5,896 nt of DNA from a bacterium (GTDB lineage Bacteria > Margulisbacteria > Marinamargulisbacteria > SXXA01): assembly GCA_018402095.1 (NCBI GenBank), contig JAGYJO010000094.1:1-5896 (forward strand), read 5' to 3'. Of the stretch, positions 1 to 5,434 are shown in pieces (position 1 is the stretch's first letter; each line of letters opens with the position of its first letter). The notes beneath the pieces are model-generated. The model saw only the letters and a program-made list of their open reading frames with translations, ran no database searches and had not been told where the DNA came from. Both the position numbers and the translations under genes were made by a program.

Positions 1-626
1 AGAATATCTGCTTGTCGGGTAATGGCGCCAATATCCGGTGTTTTGGAGTGACAAATAGTCACGGTTGCATTGGCATGTTTTCCGTTTTGTACCAACATCA
101 ACCCAATGGGTTTACCAACAATGTTACTTCGGCCAACGACAACGACATGTTTTCCTTCTGTCGTGACTTTGTAATGTTCCAATAGCTTCATAATACCTGC
201 CGGTGTACATGGTTGAAGCGCTGGCAGCCCAATAGCCAAGCGTCCCATATTGAACGGGTGAAAGCCATCTACATCTTTATCGGGATGAATACGTTCGAGT
301 AGTGCTTGTTCGTCAAATCCTTTGGGTAAAGGCAGTTGCAAAAGAATCCCATGAACCTCTGTATCTTCATTGAGGTGATCAATGAGTTTTTCCAATACGG
401 CTTGACCTTCTTTTTCATCTAGCTTGTATTCAAAAGACATGATGCCGATATCATGACATGCTTTCTTTTTTGCTTTTACATAGGTTTTGGATGCGGGATT
501 GTCACCTACCAAAATAACTGCAAGTCCAGGATCTTTTCCTGTTGTCTCTAAAGCTGTGGCAATCTCTACTTTGAGTTCGCTTAAAATTTTATCTGAAACG
601 ATTTTGCCGTCTAATAGTGTTGTCAT
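1..626 (-). CDS. folD: Bifunctional methylenetetrahydrofolate dehydrogenase / methenyltetrahydrofolate cyclohydrolase (partial, C-terminus outside window)
   Basis: FolD interconverts 5,10-methylene-THF and 10-formyl-THF through an NADP-dependent dehydrogenase and a cyclohydrolase step, supplying cytosolic one-carbon units. Translating leftward from the ATG at 626-624 gives 208 residues of a protein usually near 285-295; the rest lies beyond position 1. Family hallmarks visible: YVKAKKKAC at residues 49-57, carrying the catalytic Tyr49 and Lys53; the QLPLP loop near residue 98; PDKDVDGFHP; LQPCTPAGI; and GRSNIVGKP, the start of the NADP-binding domain. The frame is clean and no key residue is lost. 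The start overlaps the stop of the upstream DEAD-box-like gene as ATGA (623-626), with only a weak AAGG 11 bases upstream. Translational coupling and shared transcription from the promoter at 2151-2180 are therefore likely (inference). Confidence 0.97.
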   Translation of the reverse strand, partial: MTTLLDGKIVSDKILSELKVEIATALETTGKDPGLAVILVGDNPASKTYVKAKKKACHDIGIMSFEYKLDEKEGQAVLEKLIDHLNEDTEVHGILLQLPLPKGFDEQALLERIHPDKDVDGFHPFNMGRLAIGLPALQPCTPAGIMKLLEHYKVTTEGKHVVVVGRSNIVGKPIGLMLVQNGKHANATVTICHSKTPDIGAITRQADI

Positions 627-2122
627 GAGTCAAAATGCCTTGAAGTGCCCAATCCTGAGGAGGATGCTGGGAAATATGGGGGTAATCCAGATGTTGGTTT
701 TCTATAGTTCTCGGAGCGCTGTTGGCGCTCTCTTGGTTTTCTGTCTCTGGGTGGCAGCTGCGTTGCGTCTGCGGCAATAGGTGTACTGCTTGTGTCTACC
801 TTTGGTGCTTGATGGTCGGCGTTTTTAGGTTGGCGTTGGTGATTATTGTGTTGTGGACGTCTGTTTTTTTGCGGTCTGCGATCGCCACCTTCAAAACGTT
901 TTGTGTCTGGCCGTCTGCTACGTTGTTCAGCCATGTCCCGCTGCAATTGTGCCGCGTCACGGATTTTGTGTACCAATCTGACGGCCAATGGCGTTTCATT
1001 GTGCAAAATGCCGTTTAAACCTTGAAAAACAACGGCTATTTTATCCTCTGGGATATCCACATAGGTAGCGGTATCGCCCAAAACGATGTCTCCTAAAAAG
1101 TAGGATGTGAGACCTGTTTCTGCTGCAAACAAACTGAGGACTTCTTTGACAGATACGCCATCACGTCTACCTACATTGAGCATTAGACGTACTTTCCCAG
1201 GGCGAATAGACGCTTGATCCAGGTCTTCACGTGTGAATGACAAGGTGCTTGTCTCCAATATAGTGTTTGCGCCCACTGGGTTGATACTGGGTCTGTTGCC
1301 GAAATAAAGTTTCAATAAGGCTGTCGTCATCACACGTGGGTTGAGTGTTTCTGAAATACGATCAAGCATCTCTGAATAGGTATCCAAGCCGCCCTCTTCA
1401 ATCGTTGTTTTGAGTGTTTTGATCAAGGTCTCTATTTTGTCATCTGCGGTATCTGTAGTCGTTGTTTCGGGTATTACTTTTTCTGGTACCACGGGCTCTT
1501 CTATCGGTTGAACATCAACCCATAAAGGCGTTTTGAGATATTCATTTGCCATGCTGATGACTTTTGGTGGCATTGTTTTAGCGAAAATAGCCATCTGACG
1601 TCCTGAAGGGATTTGGTCCAGAATATCTTCTATTTCATCCTGGAAGCCCATCCCTACCAAGTCATCGGCATTGTCGAGTATGGATAGGCGTATGTGGTAA
1701 AGCCTGATTGTGCCACGGTCGAGGTGTTCTAGTAGCCGTGCTGGGGTCCCAACCACAATATGTGGGACCTCACGTAGGTCTGGGATTTGCTTATCAATAG
1801 GTTGTCCGCCAGACACAGCTACAACACGGATCTCGGGATTTTCTTTTGCCAAACGTTTGATTTCGTCTGTAATGGCCGTACATCTTTCTGGGCTATGTGT
1901 GATGACAAGGCCTTGAACTCCTCTTACCTCTGTGTCTGATTTTTGTATCAGTGAGATGGCAAAGCTAAGGGTTTGGCTGACATCTGTTTGTACCAATGCA
2001 TCCTTTCCATTGATAATCTCTGGAATGGTTTGGGCTTGAATCGAACTCGGGGCTGCATAGCCGAGTTCGGTTATCGCTTGTAAAATTGAGGGTGAAATCC
2101 CCATTGTTTCGAATTGTGTCAC
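623..2122 (-). CDS. Degenerate DEAD-box protein: RecA1-like domain without ATPase motifs, no RecA2, DbpA-type RNA-binding domain, basic tail
   Basis: The first half matches the N-terminal RecA domain of DEAD-box RNA helicases. Q motif: GYAAPSSIQAQTIP, residues 21-34. GG motif: 105-106. Helicase-like GMGFQDEIEDIL: 157-168. Active-site motifs are broken: the TGTGKT position reads TDVSQT (46-51, two residues shorter); PTRELA reads HSPERC (76-81); TPGR reads TPAR (126-129); DEAD reads DNAD (150-153); SAT reads AKT (181-183). After residue 200, where RecA2 should follow, there is only an acidic/Pro/Thr linker (about 204-227). Next comes the helical segment typical of DeaD/CsdA (about 228-275), a DbpA-like RNA-binding domain (about 309-387, VRLMLNVGRRDGV) and a basic, Arg/Gln/Pro/Asn-rich tail (390-499). 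I chose the GTG at 2122 because AGGAG lies 7 bases upstream and the protein then begins MTQFETMG, like its relatives. Expected: ATP-independent RNA binding in the cytoplasm (inference). Confidence 0.9.
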   Translation of the reverse strand: MTQFETMGISPSILQAITELGYAAPSSIQAQTIPEIINGKDALVQTDVSQTLSFAISLIQKSDTEVRGVQGLVITHSPERCTAITDEIKRLAKENPEIRVVAVSGGQPIDKQIPDLREVPHIVVGTPARLLEHLDRGTIRLYHIRLSILDNADDLVGMGFQDEIEDILDQIPSGRQMAIFAKTMPPKVISMANEYLKTPLWVDVQPIEEPVVPEKVIPETTTTDTADDKIETLIKTLKTTIEEGGLDTYSEMLDRISETLNPRVMTTALLKLYFGNRPSINPVGANTILETSTLSFTREDLDQASIRPGKVRLMLNVGRRDGVSVKEVLSLFAAETGLTSYFLGDIVLGDTATYVDIPEDKIAVVFQGLNGILHNETPLAVRLVHKIRDAAQLQRDMAEQRSRRPDTKRFEGGDRRPQKNRRPQHNNHQRQPKNADHQAPKVDTSSTPIAADATQLPPRDRKPRERQQRSENYRKPTSGLPPYFPASSSGLGTSRHFDS

Positions 2123-2129
2123 TGTGTAA

Positions 2130-2134
2130 CTCCT
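2130..2134 (-). promoter_or_regulatory. Shine-Dalgarno AGGAG that fixes the GTG start of the DEAD-box-like gene
   Basis: On the minus strand AGGAG is followed by a 7-base spacer and GTG at 2122-2120. The in-frame ATGs further upstream (2155, 2173, 2233) have no comparable site, and those at 2155 and beyond lie within or upstream of the predicted promoter, so they would not be on the transcript. Confidence 0.8.
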
Positions 2135-2150
2135 ATCATAGATGGACGCT

Positions 2151-2180
2151 ATCATACTTTTTGCCCCAAACATGTGCCAA
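2151..2180 (-). promoter_or_regulatory. Sigma70-type promoter for the DEAD-box-like gene and folD
   Basis: The minus strand reads TTGGCA (2180-2175, 5 of 6 to consensus), an 18-base spacer, then TATGAT (2156-2151, 5 of 6). Transcription would start near 2144, giving a leader of about 20 bases that contains the AGGAG site. This is pattern matching to the vegetative consensus, not measured. Confidence 0.65.
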
Positions 2181-2189
2181 TAAATAATT

Positions 2190-2332
2190 TGTATGTTTGA
2201 AAAAAATGGGATTCGGGCATACCGAGGGGGCAAGACTCCCGGGGGGGGAAGCTCTTGTGAGATTGTTATTGAAGGACATCTGTTCTTCTTTTTATATGAG
2301 GGAGCGTGGTTTATGCCGCGCTCCCTTTTTTT
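2190..2332 (+). ncRNA. Candidate small RNA or attenuated leader ending at the orphan terminator
   Basis: No convincing gene lies between the divergent promoter at 2151-2180 and the promoter at 2343-2372, yet this stretch ends in a strong rightward intrinsic terminator. A transcript of roughly 135-140 bases could start near 2190-2196 from a weak promoter-like pair: TTGCCC at 2161-2166 and AATAAT at 2183-2188, spacing 16. The body has a small hairpin (TCGG-GCATA-CCGA) and G-rich tracts. It matches no RNA family I recognise: it lacks the conserved SRP RNA loop and does not look like tmRNA, 6S or tRNA. An open frame crosses it from 2197, but the translation looks random and runs straight through the terminator. 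Confidence 0.3.
2299..2332 (+). terminator. Rho-independent terminator, rightward
   Basis: An 11-bp stem (left arm AGGGAGCGTGG at 2299-2309, right arm CCGCGCTCCCT at 2316-2326, one G-U pair) closes a 6-base TTTATG loop and runs directly into a T tract to 2332. On the other strand there is no T tract, so it acts only rightward. The nearest gene on its left points the other way, so it does not end any visible gene. It lies just before the promoter of the pepN unit. Confidence 0.85.
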
Positions 2333-2342
2333 GTACCTCTGT

Positions 2343-2372
2343 TTGCGATTCTAGAAGAGTAAACCGTATAAT
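2343..2372 (+). promoter_or_regulatory. Probable sigma70-type promoter of the small membrane protein-pepN unit
   Basis: TTGCGA (2343-2348, 4 of 6) is followed by an 18-base spacer and a perfect TATAAT (2367-2372). The predicted start of transcription is near 2379. The ATG at 2371 sits inside the -10 box and would not be transcribed, whereas the ATG at 2383 would begin only a few bases into the message. Confidence 0.55.
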
Positions 2373-2532
2373 GGAACTCATTATGTTTGGATTTTCTCTT
2401 TTAACTGTCTTGAAATTTGTAGGCTGTATTGTTGTTGTGCATATCGTGTTGTTCACGGTGCTTTATTTTTATCTGGGAAAAGTAGCGGCGATAGCCAAAG
2501 AAAAGCTAAAAAAGGAGTCTTTGAGTGAGTAG
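2371..2532 (+). CDS. Small single-pass membrane protein upstream of pepN (unrecognised)
   Basis: I do not recognise a family. From the ATG at 2371 the product is 53 residues; from the ATG at 2383 it is 49. Residues about 8-36 form one long hydrophobic stretch rich in Val, Leu, Ile and Phe with one His in the middle. A short charged Lys/Glu tail follows (KVAAIAKEKLKKESLSE), which suggests a single inner-membrane helix with a cytoplasmic C-terminus (inference from the positive-inside rule). Its stop overlaps the pepN GTG start by 8 bases, and the pepN ribosome-binding site lies inside it, so the two are probably co-transcribed and coupled. The frame stays open leftward to 2197, but that extension runs through a terminator and looks non-coding. 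ATG 2371 has AGAAGAG about 11 bases upstream; ATG 2383 fits the predicted promoter better. Confidence 0.55.
   Translation: MELIMFGFSLLTVLKFVGCIVVVHIVLFTVLYFYLGKVAAIAKEKLKKESLSE
2512..2517 (+). promoter_or_regulatory. Shine-Dalgarno AAGGAG for the pepN GTG start
   Basis: AAGGAG is followed by a 7-base spacer and GTG at 2525-2527. This strong site decides for the GTG over any downstream ATG, and the resulting N-terminus matches the usual PepN length and domain start. Confidence 0.8.
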
Positions 2533-3511
2533 TAACGAATGGATTTATAGACAGGATTATACCCCACACCCGTTTACAATCGTGACGGCAGATCTTCTTT
2601 TTGATATTTCAGAACAAACAACGGTAAGCGCTGTTTTGCATCTTAAACGAAATCCGTTGTCTGAACTGAATGGTTCATTACGACTGGATGGTGAAAATTT
2701 AGAGCTTCTTTCCCTTCTAATAGATGAGAAGCTCTTGGAGTCCAAAGACTATATTAAAACAGATACACACCTTGAAATTATATCTGTTCCTGATGATTTT
2801 ATACTCACAACAAAAGTGCGTATTTCGCCAGAAGACAACAAAGCACTTGAGGGTCTCTATCGATCTGGTCAAATGCTGTGTACCCAAAATGAACCTGAAG
2901 GGTTTAGGAAAATTACTTATTTTATAGATAGACCGGATAACTTGAGTAAGTTTTTTGTGCGTATTGAAGCTGACAAAACCCAGTACCCTGTTCTCTTGTC
3001 CAATGGGAATAAAAAAGCGTTTGGTGATTTGGAAGACAACCGTCACTACGTTGTTTGGGAAGATCCATTTCCAAAGCCCAGTTATCTCTTTGCTCTCGTA
3101 GCCGGCGACTTTGATATTGTCGAAGGATATCACACGACAGCCAAGGAAAAACGGAAGGTGTTGCTACAGATTTTGGTGGACCGTGGGTATGCCGATCAAG
3201 CTCATTTTGCGCTTGAAAGTTTGCGACGTTCGATGATTTGGGACGAGCAACGTTTTGGCCTGGATTATGACCTTGATATTTATATGATCGTAGCGGCCCA
3301 GGCTTTTAATATGGGTGCGATGGAAAACAAAGGCTTGAACTTGTTTAATGCCAAGTATGTGTTGGCCGACAAAGCGTCAGCGACGGATCATGATTATATT
3401 CATATCGAAGCGGTCATTGGTCATGAGTATTTTCACAATTGGACAGGTAACCGGGTGACCTGTCGCGACTGGTTTCAGTTGACCCTCAAAGAAGTGCCTG
3501 ACGGTGTTTAG
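2525..3511 (+). CDS. pepN: Aminopeptidase N, N-terminal part up to an in-frame TAG
   Basis: PepN is the broad-specificity zinc aminopeptidase (peptidase family M1) that removes N-terminal residues from peptides in the cytoplasm. This part has 328 residues: the N-terminal beta domain (about 1-190) and the first half of the thermolysin-like catalytic domain. Visible motifs are GAMEN at 264-268, which binds the substrate amino terminus; the zinc site HEYFH at 300-304; and the third zinc ligand Glu323, giving HExxH-x18-E. WTGNRVTCRDWFQLTLKE is nearly identical to my memory of the E. coli enzyme. After Glu323 the frame departs from the family (VPDGV) and stops at 3509-3511. Alone it would lack the catalytic Tyr and the C-terminal domains, so it should be inactive. 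The start is GTG with AAGGAG 7 bases upstream, overlapping the small membrane gene. Confidence 0.93.
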   Translation: MSSNEWIYRQDYTPHPFTIVTADLLFDISEQTTVSAVLHLKRNPLSELNGSLRLDGENLELLSLLIDEKLLESKDYIKTDTHLEIISVPDDFILTTKVRISPEDNKALEGLYRSGQMLCTQNEPEGFRKITYFIDRPDNLSKFFVRIEADKTQYPVLLSNGNKKAFGDLEDNRHYVVWEDPFPKPSYLFALVAGDFDIVEGYHTTAKEKRKVLLQILVDRGYADQAHFALESLRRSMIWDEQRFGLDYDLDIYMIVAAQAFNMGAMENKGLNLFNAKYVLADKASATDHDYIHIEAVIGHEYFHNWTGNRVTCRDWFQLTLKEVPDGV

Positions 3512-3531
3512 AGACGGGGAGTTTACCTGGA
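3494..3531 (+). other. Double-indel lesion in pepN (one extra base, one missing base)
   Basis: Dropping T3495 gives GGC-CTG-ACG-GTG-TTT-AGA-GAC-GGG-GAG-TTT-ACC, that is GLTVFRDGEFT, the family-conserved continuation after Glu323. A base is then missing around 3528-3531, because family sequence resumes at 3530 as DLHSRAVKRIQDIRYL in the original frame. The net shift is zero, but the displaced segment contains the TAG at 3509-3511. The lesion is therefore two one-base indels about 35 bases apart, not a single stop mutation. Confidence 0.88.
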
Positions 3532-5125
3532 TTTACACTCGCGCGCGGTCAAACGGATTCAAGATATTCGCTATTTGAGAGAGCACCAGTTTGCGGAAGA
3601 TGCCAGTCCGCTGGCGCATCCTATTCAGCCAGATCGTTATAAAGAAATAAATAATTTTTATACTGCAACTGTTTACAATAAGGGTGCTGAAATTATTCGT
3701 ATGCTACATACCTTTTTTGGTGAAGAAACGTTTCAAAAAGGGGTGTCTAGCTACCTGCAATCTCATGATGGGTCTGCGGCGACGACCGAAGACTTTATTG
3801 ACGCCTTTAGACCGTATACTGATTTGGATTTGAATCATTTTTCAGAATGGTATCACCAATCAGGTACGCCGACTTGTCATGTGTCAGATCATTACGATGC
3901 ATCGACACAAATCTATACGCTGACGGTTCGCCAAGAGCAGCCTCTAGAAACGGCGGTTCCTTTGCTGATGCCGCTTCGTTTGGGGTTGTTGGGTGCATCG
4001 GGTCAGTCTCTTTCGTTTGGTTATGATGGCTTGCGTACGGATGAGGTTTTGTTATCTTTTCGGGAATCTGTGGCTTCCTTTGTTTTTACGCAGGTTGCTG
4101 AAAAACCCATTCCTTCGCTTTTTCGTGGTTTTAGTGCGCCGGTTATTGTTCGCTATGACTACAGTCCCGCGGCATTGGCTATTATTATGGGAAATGATCC
4201 CGATAGCTTTAATCGGTTTGAGGCAGCCGAAACCCTGATGATTGCGGCGGTTCAGACACAACTTTTAGATAATACGGTTCGTTTGTCTGTGGATTTTCTT
4301 CTGAGTTTTGGTCGTGTTTTGGAATCTGGAAAAAAAGACCCAGAGTATGTCGCTGAAACGTTGAAATTCCCAACCGTTTCACGCATCGCAGATGTTTTGA
4401 AACGTAGCGATTTTGCAGCCATTGCTGCAGCTAGGAAAGGCGTCATGGCTGAAATTGCTCAGACACATGCCCCTTTGCTACATCGTTTCGCCGTACAAGA
4501 TATAGTTTGTGATACATGGGATCCAAAAGATGTGGGCCCTAGGTCACTTCGCTTGCTTTGTTTGGGGTATTTACGTTTGGCTGGTTGTGATTATCTTGAT
4601 TTGATTTATCAGATTTTTCTCAAAGCAACGACGATGACAGAAAAAATAGGGACATTGTCTCTGCTTTGTCATCAGCCGAGCCCAGAAACAACTGCAGCGC
4701 TAGCGTCTTTTGAGGCGGAGTGGACCGATAATGATTTGGTTATGCAGAAATGGTTTTCCGTACAAGCCAATGCTGAGCATGATGGTCTGATTGACCAAGT
4801 CAAAAAATTATTGACCCATCCCCGTATGGATATTTCAAACCCAAATTTTGTAAGATCCTTGATTGGTGTTTTTTCGTATAACCTTCCCTACTTTCACCAT
4901 GATACAGGTGATGGTTATCGTCTTATGGCCGACATATTGGCGCAGTTGGATGCGATTAATCCGCAGACGGCGTCTCGTTTGGCCAAGCGTTTTCAAGTTC
5001 TACCAAAACTAACGCCGGAGCATCAATCTTTGGCGAAGACTGCTCTTCGTAATGCGTTGGGTGGTAAGTCGTTAAGTCGTGATACGGATGAGGTTTTGAG
5101 TGTTTTAGGGATCTCCCTTTCCTAG
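3530..5125 (+). pseudogene. pepN: Aminopeptidase N, C-terminal part beyond the lesion
   Basis: This continues in the same frame as the 5' part. A single product from 2525 to 5125 would have 866 codons, against about 870 residues in E. coli PepN. Motifs include QFAEDASPLAHPI; NNFYTATVYNKGAEIIRM, holding the transition-state Tyr at about residue 384 of the joined protein; DGSAATTEDF; and WYHQSGTP (about 442-449). An Ig-like beta domain and the long helical C-terminal domain (about 550-866) follow, with no further disruption. Family homology begins at 3530. The first possible initiation codon is a TTG at 3575, but it has no ribosome-binding site and lies inside conserved sequence, so a separate gene is unlikely. 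The intact remainder suggests either a sequence error or a very recent lesion. Confidence 0.9.
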
Positions 5126-5143
5126 GGAATCTATGTTTGATCG

Positions 5144-5179
5144 CCGTCTTTTAAATGGTTGCAACCATTTAAAAGACGG
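5144..5179. terminator. Perfect 36-bp palindrome after pepN, possible terminator or operator
   Basis: Two 18-base arms (CCGTCTTTTAAATGGTTG and its exact complement) meet with no spacer, centred between 5161 and 5162. In RNA it would fold as a stem of about 16 bp with a four-base loop. It begins 19 bases after the pepN stop. On the plus strand it is followed by TTAAGTATTTT, only a partial U-tract, and there is none on the other strand, so a rightward terminator is plausible but not classical. A protein-binding operator in front of xseB is the main alternative. Confidence 0.5.
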
Positions 5180-5242
5180 TTAAGTATTTTGTGCTCGACT
5201 ACTAGACAATAGTATCAAAAAACAGGTACATTTGGAGTCATA

Positions 5243-5434
5243 ATGCCTAAAATTAGCCTGGAAAAAGAAATAAAAGACTTGGAGTCATTGGTGGACACCT
5301 TGCAAGATGCAAAGTCTCTTGATGATAGCCTCAAGGCGTACAACAAAGCAGTTCTCAAAGCGAATGGGGTTTTGGCTCGCCTCGCAGAGGCCAAACTAGA
5401 AATAGACACGTGTCGTGTCAGTATGTCGGCATGA
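5243..5434 (+). CDS. xseB: Exodeoxyribonuclease VII small subunit
   Basis: XseB is the small helical subunit of exonuclease VII, which binds several copies to each XseA and helps degrade single-stranded DNA to oligonucleotides in mismatch repair and recombination. The 63-residue product is slightly shorter than the usual 70-80. It follows the family pattern of two helices around a short turn: LEKEIKDLESLVDTLQDA, then SLDDSLKAYNKAVLKANGVL, then an Ala/Glu-rich end. GGAG at 5234-5237 lies 5 bases before the ATG. A weak promoter-like TAGTAT (5210-5215) lies upstream, without a good -35. The stop overlaps the ispA start as ATGA (5431-5434). No xseA is adjacent in this window; an xseB-ispA pair is a common arrangement in bacteria. 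Confidence 0.9.
   Translation: MPKISLEKEIKDLESLVDTLQDAKSLDDSLKAYNKAVLKANGVLARLAEAKLEIDTCRVSMSA

Noticed and set aside
722..1018. Plus-strand open frames at 487-780, 722-1018 and 1710-1916
   Set aside because: They are antisense shadows of folD and the DEAD-box-like gene, with no ribosome-binding sites and no recognisable domains.
623..2122. Plain pseudogene interpretation of the DEAD-box-like gene
   Set aside because: There is no stop or frameshift over 499 codons, the expression signals are good, and the RNA-binding domain is conserved. The losses are confined to the ATPase machinery.
623..2233. Upstream starts for the DEAD-box-like gene at 2233, 2173 or 2155
   Set aside because: They lie upstream of or inside the predicted promoter, lack ribosome-binding sites, and add residues unlike the family N-terminus. 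The GTG at 2122 has AGGAG at good spacing.
2208..2260. tRNA or SRP RNA in the G-rich intergenic region
   Set aside because: No cloverleaf or conserved T-loop can be built on either strand, and the conserved SRP RNA loop is absent.
2197..2370. N-terminal extension of the small membrane protein from an ATG at 2197 (111 residues)
   Set aside because: The extension reads through a strong terminator stem and T tract, has G-run-derived residues, and shows no plausible ribosome-binding site or protein-like pattern.
2717..3133. Minus-strand and alternate-frame open frames within pepN (2557-2745, 2717-3133, 2724-2927, 3807-3998, 3993-4238, 4052-4261, 4252-4446)
   Set aside because: The pepN frame matches the family throughout. 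These frames have no independent signals.
3509..3511. Recoded TAG (pyrrolysine or readthrough) or programmed frameshift in pepN
   Set aside because: Readthrough would give a 12-codon stretch unlike the family, while the conserved sequence is in another frame. I see no slippery site, and two separate shifts would be needed.
3575..5125. Independent gene starting at TTG 3575
   Set aside because: Conserved PepN sequence in the same frame begins earlier, at 3530, and there is no ribosome-binding site. It is the 3' half of pepN.
5215..5409. Minus-strand open frame opposite xseB
   Set aside because: The plus-strand frame matches XseB and has a good ribosome-binding site; this is its shadow.
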